A stretch of DNA of 64,000 bases from Pegea sp. RAD2-039 (GCA_034620365.1 JAQGEQ010000272.1:248001-312000); one strand, 5' to 3'; positions 25,127 through 36,974 are shown, counted from the first letter of the stretch. A program made the numbers and translations. Notes: generated from the letters alone by a model not told the origin.

Positions 25127-25425
25127 GTGAATAGCCAAGTATCACAATGTAGTTCATGGAATTATTGTACAAGGTCTTGTGGATTTGGAAGCCTTGTAAT
25201 ACTCAATGTTGTGCTGTTGACTGTAAATGGACGAATTGGAGTAAATTTGGAAGCTATTCAAAGTCTTGTGGAAGTGGATTACAATCTAGACAGAGGACAA
25301 TTGCTACGATTGCAAGTTGTGATGGCAAATCATGCCAAGGAGCAAACAACGACACAAGATCTTGTAACGCTGGATGTTGTAAGGTTGATTGTTCTTGGAC
25401 AGACTAGACTGCATGGCAAGAAGAA
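25127..25425 (+). pseudogene. TSP1 relic upstream of copy A, opposite strand
   Basis: The plus-strand piece begins like the exon for TSP1 repeat 12 (NSQVSQCSSWNYCTRSCGF). It then jumps to sequence nearly identical to repeats 10 and 11 ([26 protein letters not shown]), ending with a stop where the intact genes read a Trp codon. It lies about 1 kb before the signal exon of copy A and points the other way. It is a chimeric relic; its first part matches 49378-49541 in the right arm, but its second part does not. Confidence 0.85.
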
Positions 25426-26221
25426 GTTCATTACAATAACTTTCTCATTTAGCTTCTTTTTTGCAACATTTAATTAATGAAAGTCTCTTATTCTGAGCAA
25501 CATAAATTTAATGAGAGTATTTCAAAAAAATTCAGACTAATTAAAAGATTTCTTAGATTGATTTGTGATTGTACAAAAATATTAAAAGTTAAAGTGTACT
25601 TATCCTGCTTGTAGGAATAAAGACAAGTTTTATATTCACCTTATTCTATTTAATTATATAATAAAAAAACTTACATATATCATACAAAAACATCTAATAT
25701 TTAGTTATTACATATTCGTTTTAAAACATTATTATATTTAGACATAAATTTTTCTAAATTTAATAATGCATTTGATTATAATTTTATTTAAACTATTTAT
25801 CATTGTAGTTTAACTAACCTACCGGATTTATGCTTTCTCAAAGATCTTAAGATATACTTTATGTTAGAAATTTATCAAACGATATTTTCATATAAGTGAC
25901 TCAATCAGAAACTTGATTAATTGGTTTTACATTTAAGTAAATAATTCCGTAAACACTTTTTTAGTCATACAAAGCAATAACTGTTATCTTTGAAACTATT
26001 TTGAAAATAAAGATAAGTACAAGCTTATTTTGAATAACCTTATTATGAAGAATATACTTCAAGTTAATTTGTCGCTTCTTTGCTTCTAATAAAAAACAAA
26101 TAAAAGTTGATTACAGCGAAACTTACTTTATAGTTTTGATTGATTTATACAGCTTTAAATTAATCCAAATTATTATTATTAATAGTTTTAGTAATAAAAA
26201 TCGGCCACATATTATTAAATA

Positions 26222-26723
26222 AAAATAATCCTGCTGCATCCCTGCTAGCACATACACGAGCTGACAGAATCCGATTACTGCCACTACCACCAGCTGTGCC
26301 AGCCTGGTCTTTGGAGATGCACCGCTTAACAAGCGGTTCATTTCTTCTAGCGTGTACTGAACATGAAAAATAAAGTATCAGTTTGATTTTAGCAAAACTA
26401 AATTCAACTTACATGTTTGGGATAGACTTTCGTCCCTCCCCCTATCCAGTTGTCTTTTCGAACACCTAATAAATGCAAAAACATTTATAATCAATAAGTT
26501 TTTTTCTGCTAGTCTTCACGATTCATTCCTTTACGAAGTCACTTTTTAATCTGTTTCGTGGGCAACATTTTTCTCCATCAATAAGGCAGTCCCCAGATTT
26601 ATAACTATTCTATGTTCTTTTCTTTGTATACCAATAGTGGAAGAATTGTTTACATGCGTTGCAAGTTTGAACTCCGTAATTCAAATTCTTCCATGTATTG
26701 TTGCAAACAGTTTTTAGTTCTTT
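26222..26723 (-). pseudogene. nuclear-receptor DNA-binding domain relic 1
   Basis: A decayed DBD exon (26515-26723) is followed by a T-box-like exon (26413-26465) and a third exon from 26356 downward. The first reads NYGVQTCNACKQFF, the P-box region of a C4 zinc finger. It then meets a TAG stop and a frame change, and ends IKK, stop, LRKGMNRE, where the stop TGA replaces the last zinc-binding Cys codon. The third exon is still open and encodes YTLEEMNRLLSG-like sequence then a hydrophobic stretch. Intron borders (ttcag, gtaagt) are preserved. No ligand-binding domain is seen. Relics 2 and 3 are at 29160-29800 and 35960-36489. Confidence 0.75.
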
Positions 26724-26759
26724 CTGAAGTTAAAGAAACGATAGTCAATTTAAAAAAAG

Positions 26760-27250
26760 TTTATTTATTCAATATATTTACCTTCATCCATATTTATTTA
26801 AACATTTTGTCTTATACAATTTTTTTCTGTAAAAATGTTTGTACGTGTCCATTAAAAAATTTATTAAAAATATTAATTTTTGATTTAAAAACTAATTAAT
26901 GATGTACAGTAAAATACAATAAGTATTTTCAAATATTACGTTATGAGTAAATTGAATTATAATAGCCTAGAAATGTGTAGAATTAAATGACGTCAATAGT
27001 GTTACAACTGTATCTGCTATTAAATTCAAAATTGGCATTATATGCTTTAAGAATAAAGTTTTACAGGTCAAAAGTAATTACCAAAAAAACACTTTAAATT
27101 TATTTGAACAAATCAAATTTTTAGCTTACATTATAAGATTTAATCAACAGTGATAATATATAAATTTCAAGAAGATTATAAATAATTTGATTTTTCAACA
27201 TTTCTTAGTTATAACAAATAATCCAATATCATGTTGTCATTAAAAACTAT
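26760..27250. repeat. direct duplication upstream of NR relic 1 (pairs with 29820-30275)
   Basis: From the 5' flank of the DBD exon onward, roughly 450 bp (for example cctagaaatgtgtagaatta) recur almost unchanged at 29820-30275, in the same orientation and next to NR relic 2. Both relics and their flanks therefore arose by one tandem-type duplication. Confidence 0.82.
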
Positions 27251-28850
27251 AAATATTAATTTAAATGAAATATATCTAATCGAAATATTTATAATATCTA
27301 TTATAAATATTTCATTAAAAATCTTTTAAATTTATCTTTGATTCATTTTATTAAGAATAGAAGCAGTAACATGTAAGTCTGCAAACTTATGTAGCTGCTG
27401 AAGCTAACATGTTTGTGTTACTTCTCTGTCACAGTTTGAGTTAGCTCATTAACGTCTCTTTGTACTAGAGATTATTTCTTGGCATTTTACTTTGAGGTTT
27501 ATTTGTCATAAGAATAAATAGCGTTGGTAGACGGTGAGCATAAAGAATGAAGTTTAACTTACTTAATTAGATCAACTGTTGTTTCTTCAACTAGCTTTAC
27601 TGATATCTGCCCTCTATTTTGTTACTTAGCTTTGTTTAAGTCTACTGACTGTGCAGTTGTAATTCTTTTTGTGCAGTTTATTGTTTTTTTTTATAGATTC
27701 CTCAAAATTATATTTGTGTAAATTATAAATGTAAAAATAAAAAAATTTTTCGAATTTTGATAGCTTGAAATTGTTTATGTTTAAAATATTTGTAGATTCT
27801 TATAAAGATCAAATTAATAAAACTTAAAGTTAAAAAAGTTTTAAAGTTCTCGATTTAGTTTATTTTTATCAATTAAATAGCTAATAATAATCTTGAATTC
27901 CACATTTTACAGTTAATCTCACATATTTTCTTACCTCTCATGATCTCATAACAATTTGGGTAATTTTGACTTTTGAGAAATCTTCTTTATCACTATTTTC
28001 TACTGACTAGCGAACTAGTTATTAAAACAATTGTGTTCTTGTTGATTTTTTCGCCTCAACTGTTTTCATTTTGAAATATAAAACAGTTTTTTATGAATTA
28101 TATGAAGTTTATTTTTATAACATTTTTGAAATCAGTTAGTTTTGTATCTTTCAAGATATAAATTATTTTTAAATTTAAATTATGGAAATGTTTTTTTTCT
28201 ATTTTAATCCGTTGTTAATCAAATCTTTAGAATTCATAATTTAATTTGTTCTCTTTTTAAAACTGTTTTTTTATTTTCTTTGATTTTTCAAACCATTTTT
28301 ACTTTGTATAATGGTGAATTTATGCATGTGATAAATTATATTATTAACGTTTTATTCATTATTATTTTCACTATTTTCTTAATCTATTAAATCTCTTAAT
28401 AAGAAAATTAGTTTTTGGATCTTCAGTTCCACTTATTTCTCGAAATAAGAACAATTTTTTGTGTTCAGTCTTACAAACAAAGCACCCACTAATGTAACAT
28501 CTTCTAAACTTCTCTTCTTGTCAGCTAACAGAGAAATTAATATTCCAAATACACGACCAAGTGTTGAAATTAGTTTTTCTTACAAGTAACTAAATCATAA
28601 AGTATTAAAATGTTGTTTCATAATCTAACCTCTACTTGATGTTACTTAAGTAATTTAAACTTCAGCGTAAATCTCTTTTAGAAGCCAGGGCTTAGTCAAG
28701 CACCGTCACAACCTCTTAGTTATCTTTACCGATCTCTTCTATACACACAACTTTTATTATTATCATATTGACCAGCAATAAGCAAGAAAGGAGGCCTGCT
28801 GAGGCTCAACTAAACTGTTTAAGAGAAGTAGATACTAAAATAGATACAAC
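27251..28850. other. AT-rich non-coding stretch
   Basis: I see no exon with a recognisable protein family on either strand. A short open stretch near 28510-28590 lies between ttgtcag and a weak donor but has no identifiable product. Confidence 0.45.
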
Positions 28851-28854
28851 AGCG

Positions 28855-28878
28855 GTCGGTACAGACCGACTTTTTTTT
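28855..28878 (+). terminator. short hairpin followed by eight T
   Basis: The arms gtcggt and accgac (28855-28860, 28865-28870) flank a 4-nt loop, followed directly by eight T. In a eukaryote a T run can stop RNA polymerase III, so this could be the 3' end of a small RNA. I see no convincing upstream promoter box, so chance is quite possible. Confidence 0.25.
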
Positions 28879-29159
28879 GTATATCTCTTTTAGTAATTGT
28901 TTCTTCTAACTTGCACATACTCTAACTGTTATTAGAAATTGGCAAGTAGCATTTCTAAAAACTAAAGTATCAAATCTAAAAACATTAACTATATGATTAA
29001 TTATGAATGTAAACAGTTAAAGCTACAAAAAATCCTCATAATAAGACTTTTTGAAAAAATTAGTTTTGTTGCTTTATACTTTACATTGCGAAGAAGACAC
29101 ATTAACTTATTTTTTTATTTTTTTATTGATTAAAATTAGAACTAGAGTTAAAATTCAGA

Positions 29160-29800
29160 CTAAAACTTGCTCGATGCAGCAGGATTATTCCTAATAGAAT
29201 TATAAAAACTATTCCTGCTGCATGGCTACGATTACGAATACATACAGGCTGGCAGTGTCCAATAACTTCCATTACCACCTGCAGTGCCAGCTTGATCGTG
29301 TTGTTGTTGTTGGGTGTTGTTGTTCGTGGTGGTGGTGTTGTTGTTCGTGGTGGTGTGTTTGTTGTTGTTGGTGGTGTTTGTGTGGTTGTTGGTGGTTGTA
29401 TTGTTGGTGTTGAAATGAACCGCTTAACAAGCAAATAAAGTTTCAGTTTGATTTTAGCAAAAATAAATTCAACTTGCATATCTGGGAGAGACTTTTGGCC
29501 CACCCCCTGGTCTTCTGTCTTGTCGAATGTCTAATAAATGCAAAAACATTAATAAGTAATAATTTTTTTTCTGCTAACTTTCGTGATTCATTCCATTACG
29601 AAGGCATTTCTTAATCCTGCAGTATTTGTACTGCCTGTGGTTTTCCGACACCTCCCAAATGCCTGATCTTTCACACTTTAGAGCTATTCTTCCTTTACTC
29701 CACCATCGTCGGAAAATTTGTCCACAAGCCGAGCATGATTCCACTCCATAGTGGAAATGCTCGGCTGTTGCAGTGCAAATACTGCATATTTCAGTTGCTT
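29160..29800 (-). pseudogene. nuclear-receptor DNA-binding domain relic 2 (best preserved DBD)
   Basis: The DBD exon (29579-29800) is open throughout, with acceptor ttatcttcag and donor gttagc. It encodes a C4-type finger: ICSICTATAEHFHYGVESC, then SACGQIFRRWW, then YCRIKKCLRNGMNHE. Two zinc ligands of the second finger appear lost (Trp and Tyr stand where Cys is expected). The next exon (29479-29530) has a gc donor (gcaagt). The third exon carries a large ACA/CCA repeat (29289-29403) that adds a Thr/Pro/Asn-rich stretch and shifts frame against the conserved tail. There is no ligand-binding domain. It may be a divergent receptor gene or a pseudogene; loss of metal ligands favours decay. Confidence 0.72.
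29289..29403. repeat. imperfect GTT/GGT trinucleotide repeat
   Basis: About 115 bp of GTT, GGT and TGT triplets lie in the third exon of NR relic 2. On the minus strand they read as Thr, Pro, Asn or Gln codons. The repeat is absent from relics 1 and 3. Confidence 0.88.
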
Positions 29801-29819
29801 CTGAAGATAAAGAAACGAT

Positions 29820-30275
29820 AGTCAATTTAAAAAAAGATTATTTATTCACTATGTTTACCTCGTTGCATTTGAAAATTTTGTCTTGTACAATTTTTCTTCT
29901 GTAAAAATGTTTGTACGTGTCCATTAAAAAATTTATTAAAAATATTAATTTTTGATTTAAAAACTAATTAATGATGTACAGTAAAATACAATAAGTATTT
30001 TCAAATATTACGTTATGAGTAAATTGAATTATAAAAGCCTAGAAATGTGTAGAATTAAATGACGTCAATAGTGTTACAACTGTATCTGCTATTAAACTCA
30101 AAATTAGCGTTATATGGTTTGAGAATAAAGTTTTACAGGTTAAGTTTATTAGAACAAATCAAATTTTTAGCTTACATAAGATTTAATCAAAAGTGATAAT
30201 ATATAAATCTCAAGTAGAATTTAAATAATTTGATTTTTCAACATTTCTTAGTTGTAACAAATAATCCAATAAATC
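29820..30275. repeat. direct duplication upstream of NR relic 2 (pairs with 26760-27250)
   Basis: This is the second copy of the flank described at 26760-27250, with scattered substitutions and a short deletion near 30140. Confidence 0.82.
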
Positions 30276-30983
30276 ATTTTGTCATTTAAAATAAACTAAA
30301 AAATTAAATTGAATTATAAAATAAAATAGACATTTTAAAGTAAAGTATGAAATTATTTAAAAGCAATTTAAAAGTCTCTGTACATTATAATATTGCAAAA
30401 TTACATAGAACGTTAATAATATAAAAAATAACATCCATAATTTCAATAGAAATCAACATCTGCACTATTAGAGCAGCTAGTACATGTAATAATCCAAAGC
30501 TATCCATCAAAACCAAGGCGACGATTTATAGAGCTGATGAATAACATTTTCTTGTACGCTATTTATATGCCATTGTAAAGTTTTGATATTTTTGGTTTTT
30601 TTTTTGAAAGTTTTTGATTTCGCATCATGAAAATGATTTCTTTCCAGCATTAACTCGCTGACTTTAATCTTCTGAAACATGAAAAAATATCACAATTGCT
30701 AAACTTGCATATAAAAGCAGATCACTAATTTATAACTTCGAATGGTTTTGTAGAAATTTAGCTTCTGTCTAAGAAGTTATTTCGCTTTTTGAGGTTATTT
30801 TTGTTTTTAAGTTTTCTTCAACAGCTTTTTTATGTTTCTATTTCTAACAAAATTTTTAAATTTTTGCAGAATAAACTCAAGAAGCTGAGAATGTTTAATT
30901 CGTTACAGCTGATATATTTACTGAACTATTTTCTGATGGTTTATCTCCCGATAAAGGCTTATGGGTTTGATATTGTTTAATTA
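30276..30983. other. non-coding stretch before LINE 3
   Basis: No gene is recognised. A segment around 30715-30770 (cttcgaatggttttgtagaa) recurs at 37650-37700, so both carry a piece of the same duplicated sequence. Confidence 0.5.
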
Positions 30984-33900
30984 ACTTAAATCGGAAATTG
31001 CCAAAGATGTTGCCAAGATTGACGAGAAGGTATCTAGTTTGTCCAAATCAATGGACGAATTGAATGCCTCTACAAAGAAACAAGTCACATGGGCCTCGGT
31101 GGTCGGTGATCCCGGTTCTGACAAAAATGCTAACATGGTGCAGCTTCTTGCCAAGAAGGTCACCGACATGCACAAAAAACTCACTGTAGACCGTGAGGAC
31201 AGAGAAAACAATGTCATCATCTTTAATGTCTCTGAGACTGATAAAGATGATGACAATAAATTTTTTAATCAAATGTGCTCTCAAAGCCTTGATTTTGTGG
31301 ACGTTCCAAAGGTATCAATGACTAGACTTGGAGCAAAAAGAGCTCAGATTATCAAAGACCGTTGAAAGTGTCCTTTCAGGAAAATTGGAACAAACGCAAG
31401 TTTATTGCCAAGCTGTATAAGCTAAAGCTTGACAAAAATTCAAGCGCATTAGAGTAGCACATGATATGTGGGAAGATGATCGCTTAGAAAATAAGCGTAT
31501 ACTAAAAGAAGCGTATAACCGAAACCAGAAGGAACAACCAACTGATTTCAAATACAAAGTTAGAGGTCCACCATGGGCCTTAAGAATTGTCAAGGTTTTT
31601 TCAAAAAACGGAAGTGGCAAATAATCACTGGATCCACATCTTCTTTTTTCAAACTCTTTCCGGACACAATTGTTAATACACAAGATATCAATTTACAGAA
31701 GCTCGTCATAAAATCTCACAAGTGTCAAAAAAACAATTCTTCTATTACATTAGGTATGTTCTTCAACGCACGGTCGTTTATTAACAAAATTTTTCAATTG
31801 AAAGCTCATTTGCATTCCCAAGAATTCACATTTGTTTTTATTACTGAAACTTGGTTGAAACCGTTTTATCCTGATTCTTTTCTGGTTGACGGTAGTCTTT
31901 TTTGTGTTTTGCGTTGTGATAGGCTGTATGATAGAGGCGGCGGTGTTTGCGTAATTTACAAAATATCGCTTGCACCCAAGATCTCTAGAATTCAGATCGA
32001 TCCCATTAATTTTCCAGGGTTTGAGATTATCGCCTTTGATTTTCATTAATCAAAGTCCAAACTTTCTCGTTTTATATGTACCTATCTACCACCCTCTAAA
32101 ACTAATGATGAGGTTACTGTTAAGGCCTTATTGAAGGCTCTGAAGAGTGTTGTGTGTCCTGAGTTATATATTTTGGGGGATTTAAATTTTAGTAAAATTG
32201 ATTGGAATAACCCGAATTTAGCATTTAGTGGAAAATTGTTTAGCTTGGATAGCGATAATACTAATTCACCCTTTCTAAGTCATGCCTTTGTAAGCTTCCT
32301 CAATGACAATAATCTATCTCAGATGATTACTTTTCCGACCCAAGTTAGTGATAATACTTTGGATTTTCTTATCACATCAAAACCCGAGAATGTTGATCAA
32401 AAAGAACCTTTTGCTTTGACATGCGATCACAACATGATTAAATTCAAGCTCCGCCAAACTTTTTTTATGAACATTAAAACTTCAAGCAACAGGAAGTTTT
32501 ACTGTGGAAATTATAACGGTATTTACAAGTTTCTATCAGATGTTGACTGGATTTCTGTTTTCAACTCTTCCGAAGACATCAATACTATTTACTCAAAGTT
32601 TACTAACATTGTTAAGGAGTCAATCAAAAAATTCATACCTTTTTATAGAGCCAACAAAAAACCACATTTGCCCAAAAATTAAAAAAATTTACAACATTTA
32701 AAGAACCTCTTATACAAACAAACTAAAACAGACCCTTCCATAAAATATCTGTACAAAGATCTTTGTATAGTTTACAAGAAATCTATTTATAATTTCTAAT
32801 TGGGAAGAGAAAGTGCAGTTTTATCTTCACCTTGCAAGAAAACGTTTTTTGGTTTCATAAATCTCAAGCTTAAGGCGAGATCTCAATTACCTCTCTTACT
32901 TGATAACAGCGACCAGCTTGTGATGGAACCAGAAAATAAAGCTGAGTTGCTAAATAATCAATTTAATAGCGTTTTTACAACCGATGACGGCAATACTCCT
33001 TCTCTCTCCTACTCTGACATTCTTACAAATGTCTCTGAGATGGTAGATCTTGACATAACGGTCAATACGGTATCTAAGGCTATTTCTTCTTTAAAATCAT
33101 CAGTTTCCAACACCCCAGATCAGATCCCAGCTTTTTTTAAGAAAAACTAATTCCTCTTTGTCGCTTTTCTTTAACATGACTCTGAAACGAGGAAGAGTTC
33201 CACAAATTTGGAAGAAAGCTATTATTACTCCAATTCATAAAACGGGTCCCAGAAACACTGCACTTAACTACAGACCAGTTTCGCTGACTTCAGTTATCTG
33301 CAGAACTCAAGAGCATATCATTCACAATCATATGACCAGTAATTTGATGAAGCACCATCTAATATTTGATGTCCAATATGGCTTTGTGAAACGGAGATCT
33401 TCCCTGACTCAACATCTCACTTTTCTTAATGAGCTTAAAGCCCATTATAAAAGTAACGCTCCCTGTGACATCATATATCTCGATTTTGCTAAAGCGTTTG
33501 ATTCTGTCCCACACACTAAGCTCGTTACTGTATTGAAAAACTTAAAAATCAACAGCTTTATCTTACAGTGAATTGAAGATTACCTATCAGGTAGAACCAA
33601 ACAAACTCGTGTAGAAAGATATTTATCTACTTCTAGTTAAATCACTAGTGGTGTTCCTCAGGGTTGTGTTCTGGGTCCCCTTCTCTTTTTAATTTTCATC
33701 GAAGACCTCATCAGAAGATTAGTAGCAGTAGATGATGTCAGAGTGTTTGTGTAGGCAGATGATATCACGCTATTATCTTGTAATCCTTCAAAACTTCAAA
33801 CTGCACTGCACACTGTAGAAGACTGGTCTGCGAATTCGCAGCTCAGAATCCAGCCCACAAAGTCTGTACTTATAACTTTTTCTCGTAAACCAGCTGTAAA

Positions 33901-34790
33901 TTGCTTGAACCAATACTCCATCAATAGATTTATTATTCAACGAGTATCTTCGGTCCTAGACCTTGGCATTACTCTATCATCTGACTTAAAATGGCGCGAT
34001 TATGTTTCCAAAATCTTTGGAAAATCAATCAACCTTGTCTTCCTTGTTATAAAGACCTTTAATTCTAAGAACCCATGGTTTTTTATTAATCTTTTCAAAC
34101 TGTACGTACGTCCAATTCTTGAATACAATGTCAGTGCATGGATGCCATATCAAGTTGGTGATATAAAAAAAAATGGAATTTGTTCAGGCCACATTTACAA
34201 GATTAGTATGTAGGAAGCTTAATATTAAATATGATAGTTATAAACATCGTCTCAGTCTCTTCAATTTAGATACTTTGGAAATCCGACAGACTAAATATGA
34301 CTTAACTCTTATTTTTAAAATCATCCACAATTTAATTGACCTTCAGTTTGATGATTTATTTTCTATTAGTCCTTCTTTCAAGTTATATCAGCTCAGACGA
34401 CACCCATTACATCTTAATAAGCCTATATCACCTGGTACATTGGTCAGAGCAAATTTTTCTCATACCGTACAATTAATATATGGAATCAGACATTGTCAAC
34501 AGACATTGTCAAGTCGAAGTCGCTCGCGTTGTTCAAAAAGAAGTTGACCCGTTATAATATTGCCAACATTGTCATTTCTAAACTGTGATTTTTTTCTTTC
34601 TTATATTATTAACATTCCATGTAATTGTTCACTGTTATATGCTTTGAGTGATATCGAAATACCATGTGTTACATCTTTTACTTTCTATATTTTTGGCTAA
34701 ATAGATGTTATTTGTGAGGATATGCATTAGCGAGAGGTGCTCTCTTCAGGTACCCTCCTTCGTATTTATTGAAATAACATAATAAAAATT
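30984..34790 (+). mobile_element. LINE 3: near full-length CR1/L2/Jockey-like non-LTR retrotransposon, dead
   Basis: This is the most complete element here. ORF1 (30984-31365, continuing frameshifted to about 31455) encodes a coiled coil and ENNVIIFNVSETD, then PLKVSFQENWNKRKF. The AP-type endonuclease (31573-32680) has FNARSF, ITETWLK, DRGGGVCVIYK, LGDLNFSKIDWNN and TCDHNMI. The RT (32800-34547) has TALNYRPVSLTS, IYLDFAKAFDSVPH and SGVPQ. The catalytic YADD box reads stop-ADD because its Tyr codon is TAG (33750-33765). More frameshifts follow at 33150, 33570 and 34170. The 3' end is near attgaaataacataataa (34760-34790). LINEs 1, 2, 4 and 5 are close relatives. Confidence 0.92.
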
Positions 34791-35959
34791 GGAATTTTAA
34801 ATATTGTTCATTCGTAGATCATCATCATTAAAAGTTTAAGAAAACTAAAATTTCATAAATAAAAAAATGGCTTATCGTGAAAAATAAAAGTAATAACTTT
34901 TTATAAAAAGCAACTTAGTTTATTAAGACAATTAACAACGTTGATAAAAAATACAAAACGTACAAAGTCTAATTGCAGTTGACAGAAGCATGGTAGAGAA
35001 TGATGAAAAATACAATTACGTCAGCGGAAAAATACTTTACTGTTAAATCACAAGTATCTAAAAGTAATGGTATTTATCCACAACAAAGCCTATTTCCGGA
35101 TTTGTGTTGCACACGTTTATTTAGAATCTAATTAATCTGTTTATTATTTGTTCTAAGTCTTTAAACTAATTGAACAAATAGAAGACCTCGAATCTACAAA
35201 AATAGTAATTTCAACATTAAAAAGACAAACAAAAGCTGTTGAAAGATATTAAAAGAAATTATAACTATAAAATAGAATTTTCTTTGTTTCCAGCCTTTGA
35301 AAAGTTTTTTTATAATAAATTTCTTGCTTATGTGAATCATAAAACCTTTTGATAAATTTTTTATTTTGCTGTCATATTTTGACATTTTTATTCTTTTTCT
35401 TTTGCTATTTCGTTTAACAAGTCGATAGTTGAGAAAAATATCACAAAATTTTATATCCAAAAGATCCTAATTTTTCTTGTTGCTAATTTTTAAGGACAAA
35501 AATAATTCTTTAGTTTAATTAATTTCTTGTTATTCATTTTTTTTTAATTTCATGATGTTTTTAATTGTGTGTTAACAAATTTATCTGAAGAAAAGAAGTT
35601 TGAAATATAAGATTAAAATGATTGAAAGATGATCATTCGTGTAGCAAATCATTTTCATGCGAGACACATTTTCGATTCAACAAAGGATAATTGAAGAATC
35701 AAATTTACAGATACGAAGTAATGTTTTAATTTTTTATCGGTTCCAGGTTTTACACATAAATATCAGATGATGTTGGAGTTTCAGTATTTATCTACTTAGT
35801 GGTCTAAGTCTTTGTCACCACTTAGGTGAGTTGTTTATTTTAAACCTTGTAGTGGCAATAAACGTTAAGAGGGCTTCATTCAATTGTACAAGGTGACTAA
35901 TAACAATGGTAAGCAGCGACTGAATGAACGACGATAGAATGAAGTAGGAAGAAAATAAG
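34791..35959. other. AT-rich non-coding stretch
   Basis: I see no recognisable gene. A Lys-rich open frame on the minus strand (35194-35460) has no family resemblance and is probably chance in AT-rich DNA. Confidence 0.45.
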
Positions 35960-36489
35960 TAGTAAGATAAGAAAGTGCGATGCATGTAGAGCATCTTTCT
36001 GGAAATGGTGGAATGAAGAACATACATTCGTTAAAGATCAGGGGTATGTCCAGTAAATAAATCCAATCGCTCAAGTTGCAAATACTGCAGAATAAAAAAG
36101 TGACTTCGTAATGGAATGAATCGTGAAGACTAGCAGAAAATAACTTATTGATTATAAATGTTTTTGCATTTATTAGGCGTTCGAAAAGACAACTGGATAT
36201 GGGGAGGGACAAAAGTCTATCCCAAACATGTAAGTTGAATTTATTTTTGCTAAAATCAAACTGATACTTTATTTTTCATGTTCAGTACACGCTAGAAGAA
36301 ATGAACCGCTTGTTAAGCGGTGAATCTCCAAAGACCAAGCTGGCACCGCTGGTGGTAGTGGCAGTAATCGGATTCTGTCAGCTCGTGTATGTGCTAGCAG
36401 GAATGCAGCAGGATTATTTTTATAACTGTACTTGCATTAAAACTTTTATACGAATTAATCATGCTGTGCTCGATCCTCTAAAGAAATAA
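35960..36489 (+). pseudogene. nuclear-receptor DNA-binding domain relic 3
   Basis: A decayed DBD exon (about 35970-36148) retains KCDACRASFWKWW (P-box) and SSCKYCRIKK, stop, LRNGMNRE. It has an internal stop and a frame change between the two parts. The stop after IKK is a TGA in place of the last zinc Cys, exactly as in relic 1. Exon 36177-36229 (SVRKDNWIWGGTKVYPKH) and an open exon from 36286 to the stop at 36489 follow. That last exon encodes YTLEEMNRLLSGESPKT and a hydrophobic stretch. This copy points opposite to relics 1 and 2. No ligand-binding domain is present. Confidence 0.73.
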
Positions 36490-36561
36490 GGTTAGAAATT
36501 GTTTAATCGGAATTGTAAATAGTATTCATTCTCTTAAAAGTAAATGTTTTTTAGAATTTTT

Positions 36562-36974
36562 AGATGGTTTGAACTGCAACAAAGATGACTTGAATGCTTG
36601 AATGCTGATGTTTCCACTCATATTCATAAATTTAAATCTTGTATTTGCGATTACTTTCATTTAGTTAACTAAACAGCTTGAAATAAACCGTTTTAATATC
36701 ATCATTTTAGAGAAACTAATATCTGTTTGGATACGACCAGTTTTAACTAATAGAAGTAGCTGCCGAAACAACAATGTTATCTTTTTATTTTAATCTAAAC
36801 AAGACTGTGGAGGTGTATCTCTTCTCTGTGTAACTGTTTTTTGAAGTACTTATTCTATTCAGAGCTTAAATAAAGTCTATAAATGTCAATGAAGGAAGTT
36901 ATTTAGATATAAGAGTTTTGCTCATAATATATTTTTCTTAAATGTTTTTTTAAATAAATGAGCCAGCTCAAGAT
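36562..36974 (+). pseudogene. 3' end of a further TSP1-EGF gene copy
   Basis: The last 35 nt of coding sequence (GDGLNC, stop after DLNA) and about 380 bp of 3' flank match the ends of copies A and C (13330-13620 reversed; 60945-61340). The rest of that gene copy is gone. It ends at gagccagctcaaga, where LINE 4 begins. It lies upstream of copy B in the same orientation, as expected for a former head-to-tail tandem. Confidence 0.85.

Larger units (their letters stand above)
13215..26215. repeat. left arm of large inverted repeat (carries copy A)
   Basis: This ~13 kb segment matches, in reverse complement, 48190-61450. Exons, introns, 3' flank, upstream spacer and even an upstream TSP1 relic are collinear. 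The inner border is near ttagtaataaaaatcggcc (26200), the outer near 13215. A LINE present in the right arm (48655-49190) is absent from the matching site near 25700. Confidence 0.88.

Noticed and set aside
30789..30980. 63-residue hydrophobic open frame before LINE 3
   Set aside because: Low-complexity Phe/Leu composition and no start or splice context.
35194..35460. 88-residue Lys-rich open frame on the minus strand
   Set aside because: No signal peptide, no domain, no splice context; typical of chance open frames in AT-rich DNA.
36301..36489. Possible independent small membrane protein (LVVVAVIGFCQLVYVLAGM)
   Set aside because: It is the third exon of NR relic 3 with a conserved acceptor and is shared with relic 1; not a separate gene.
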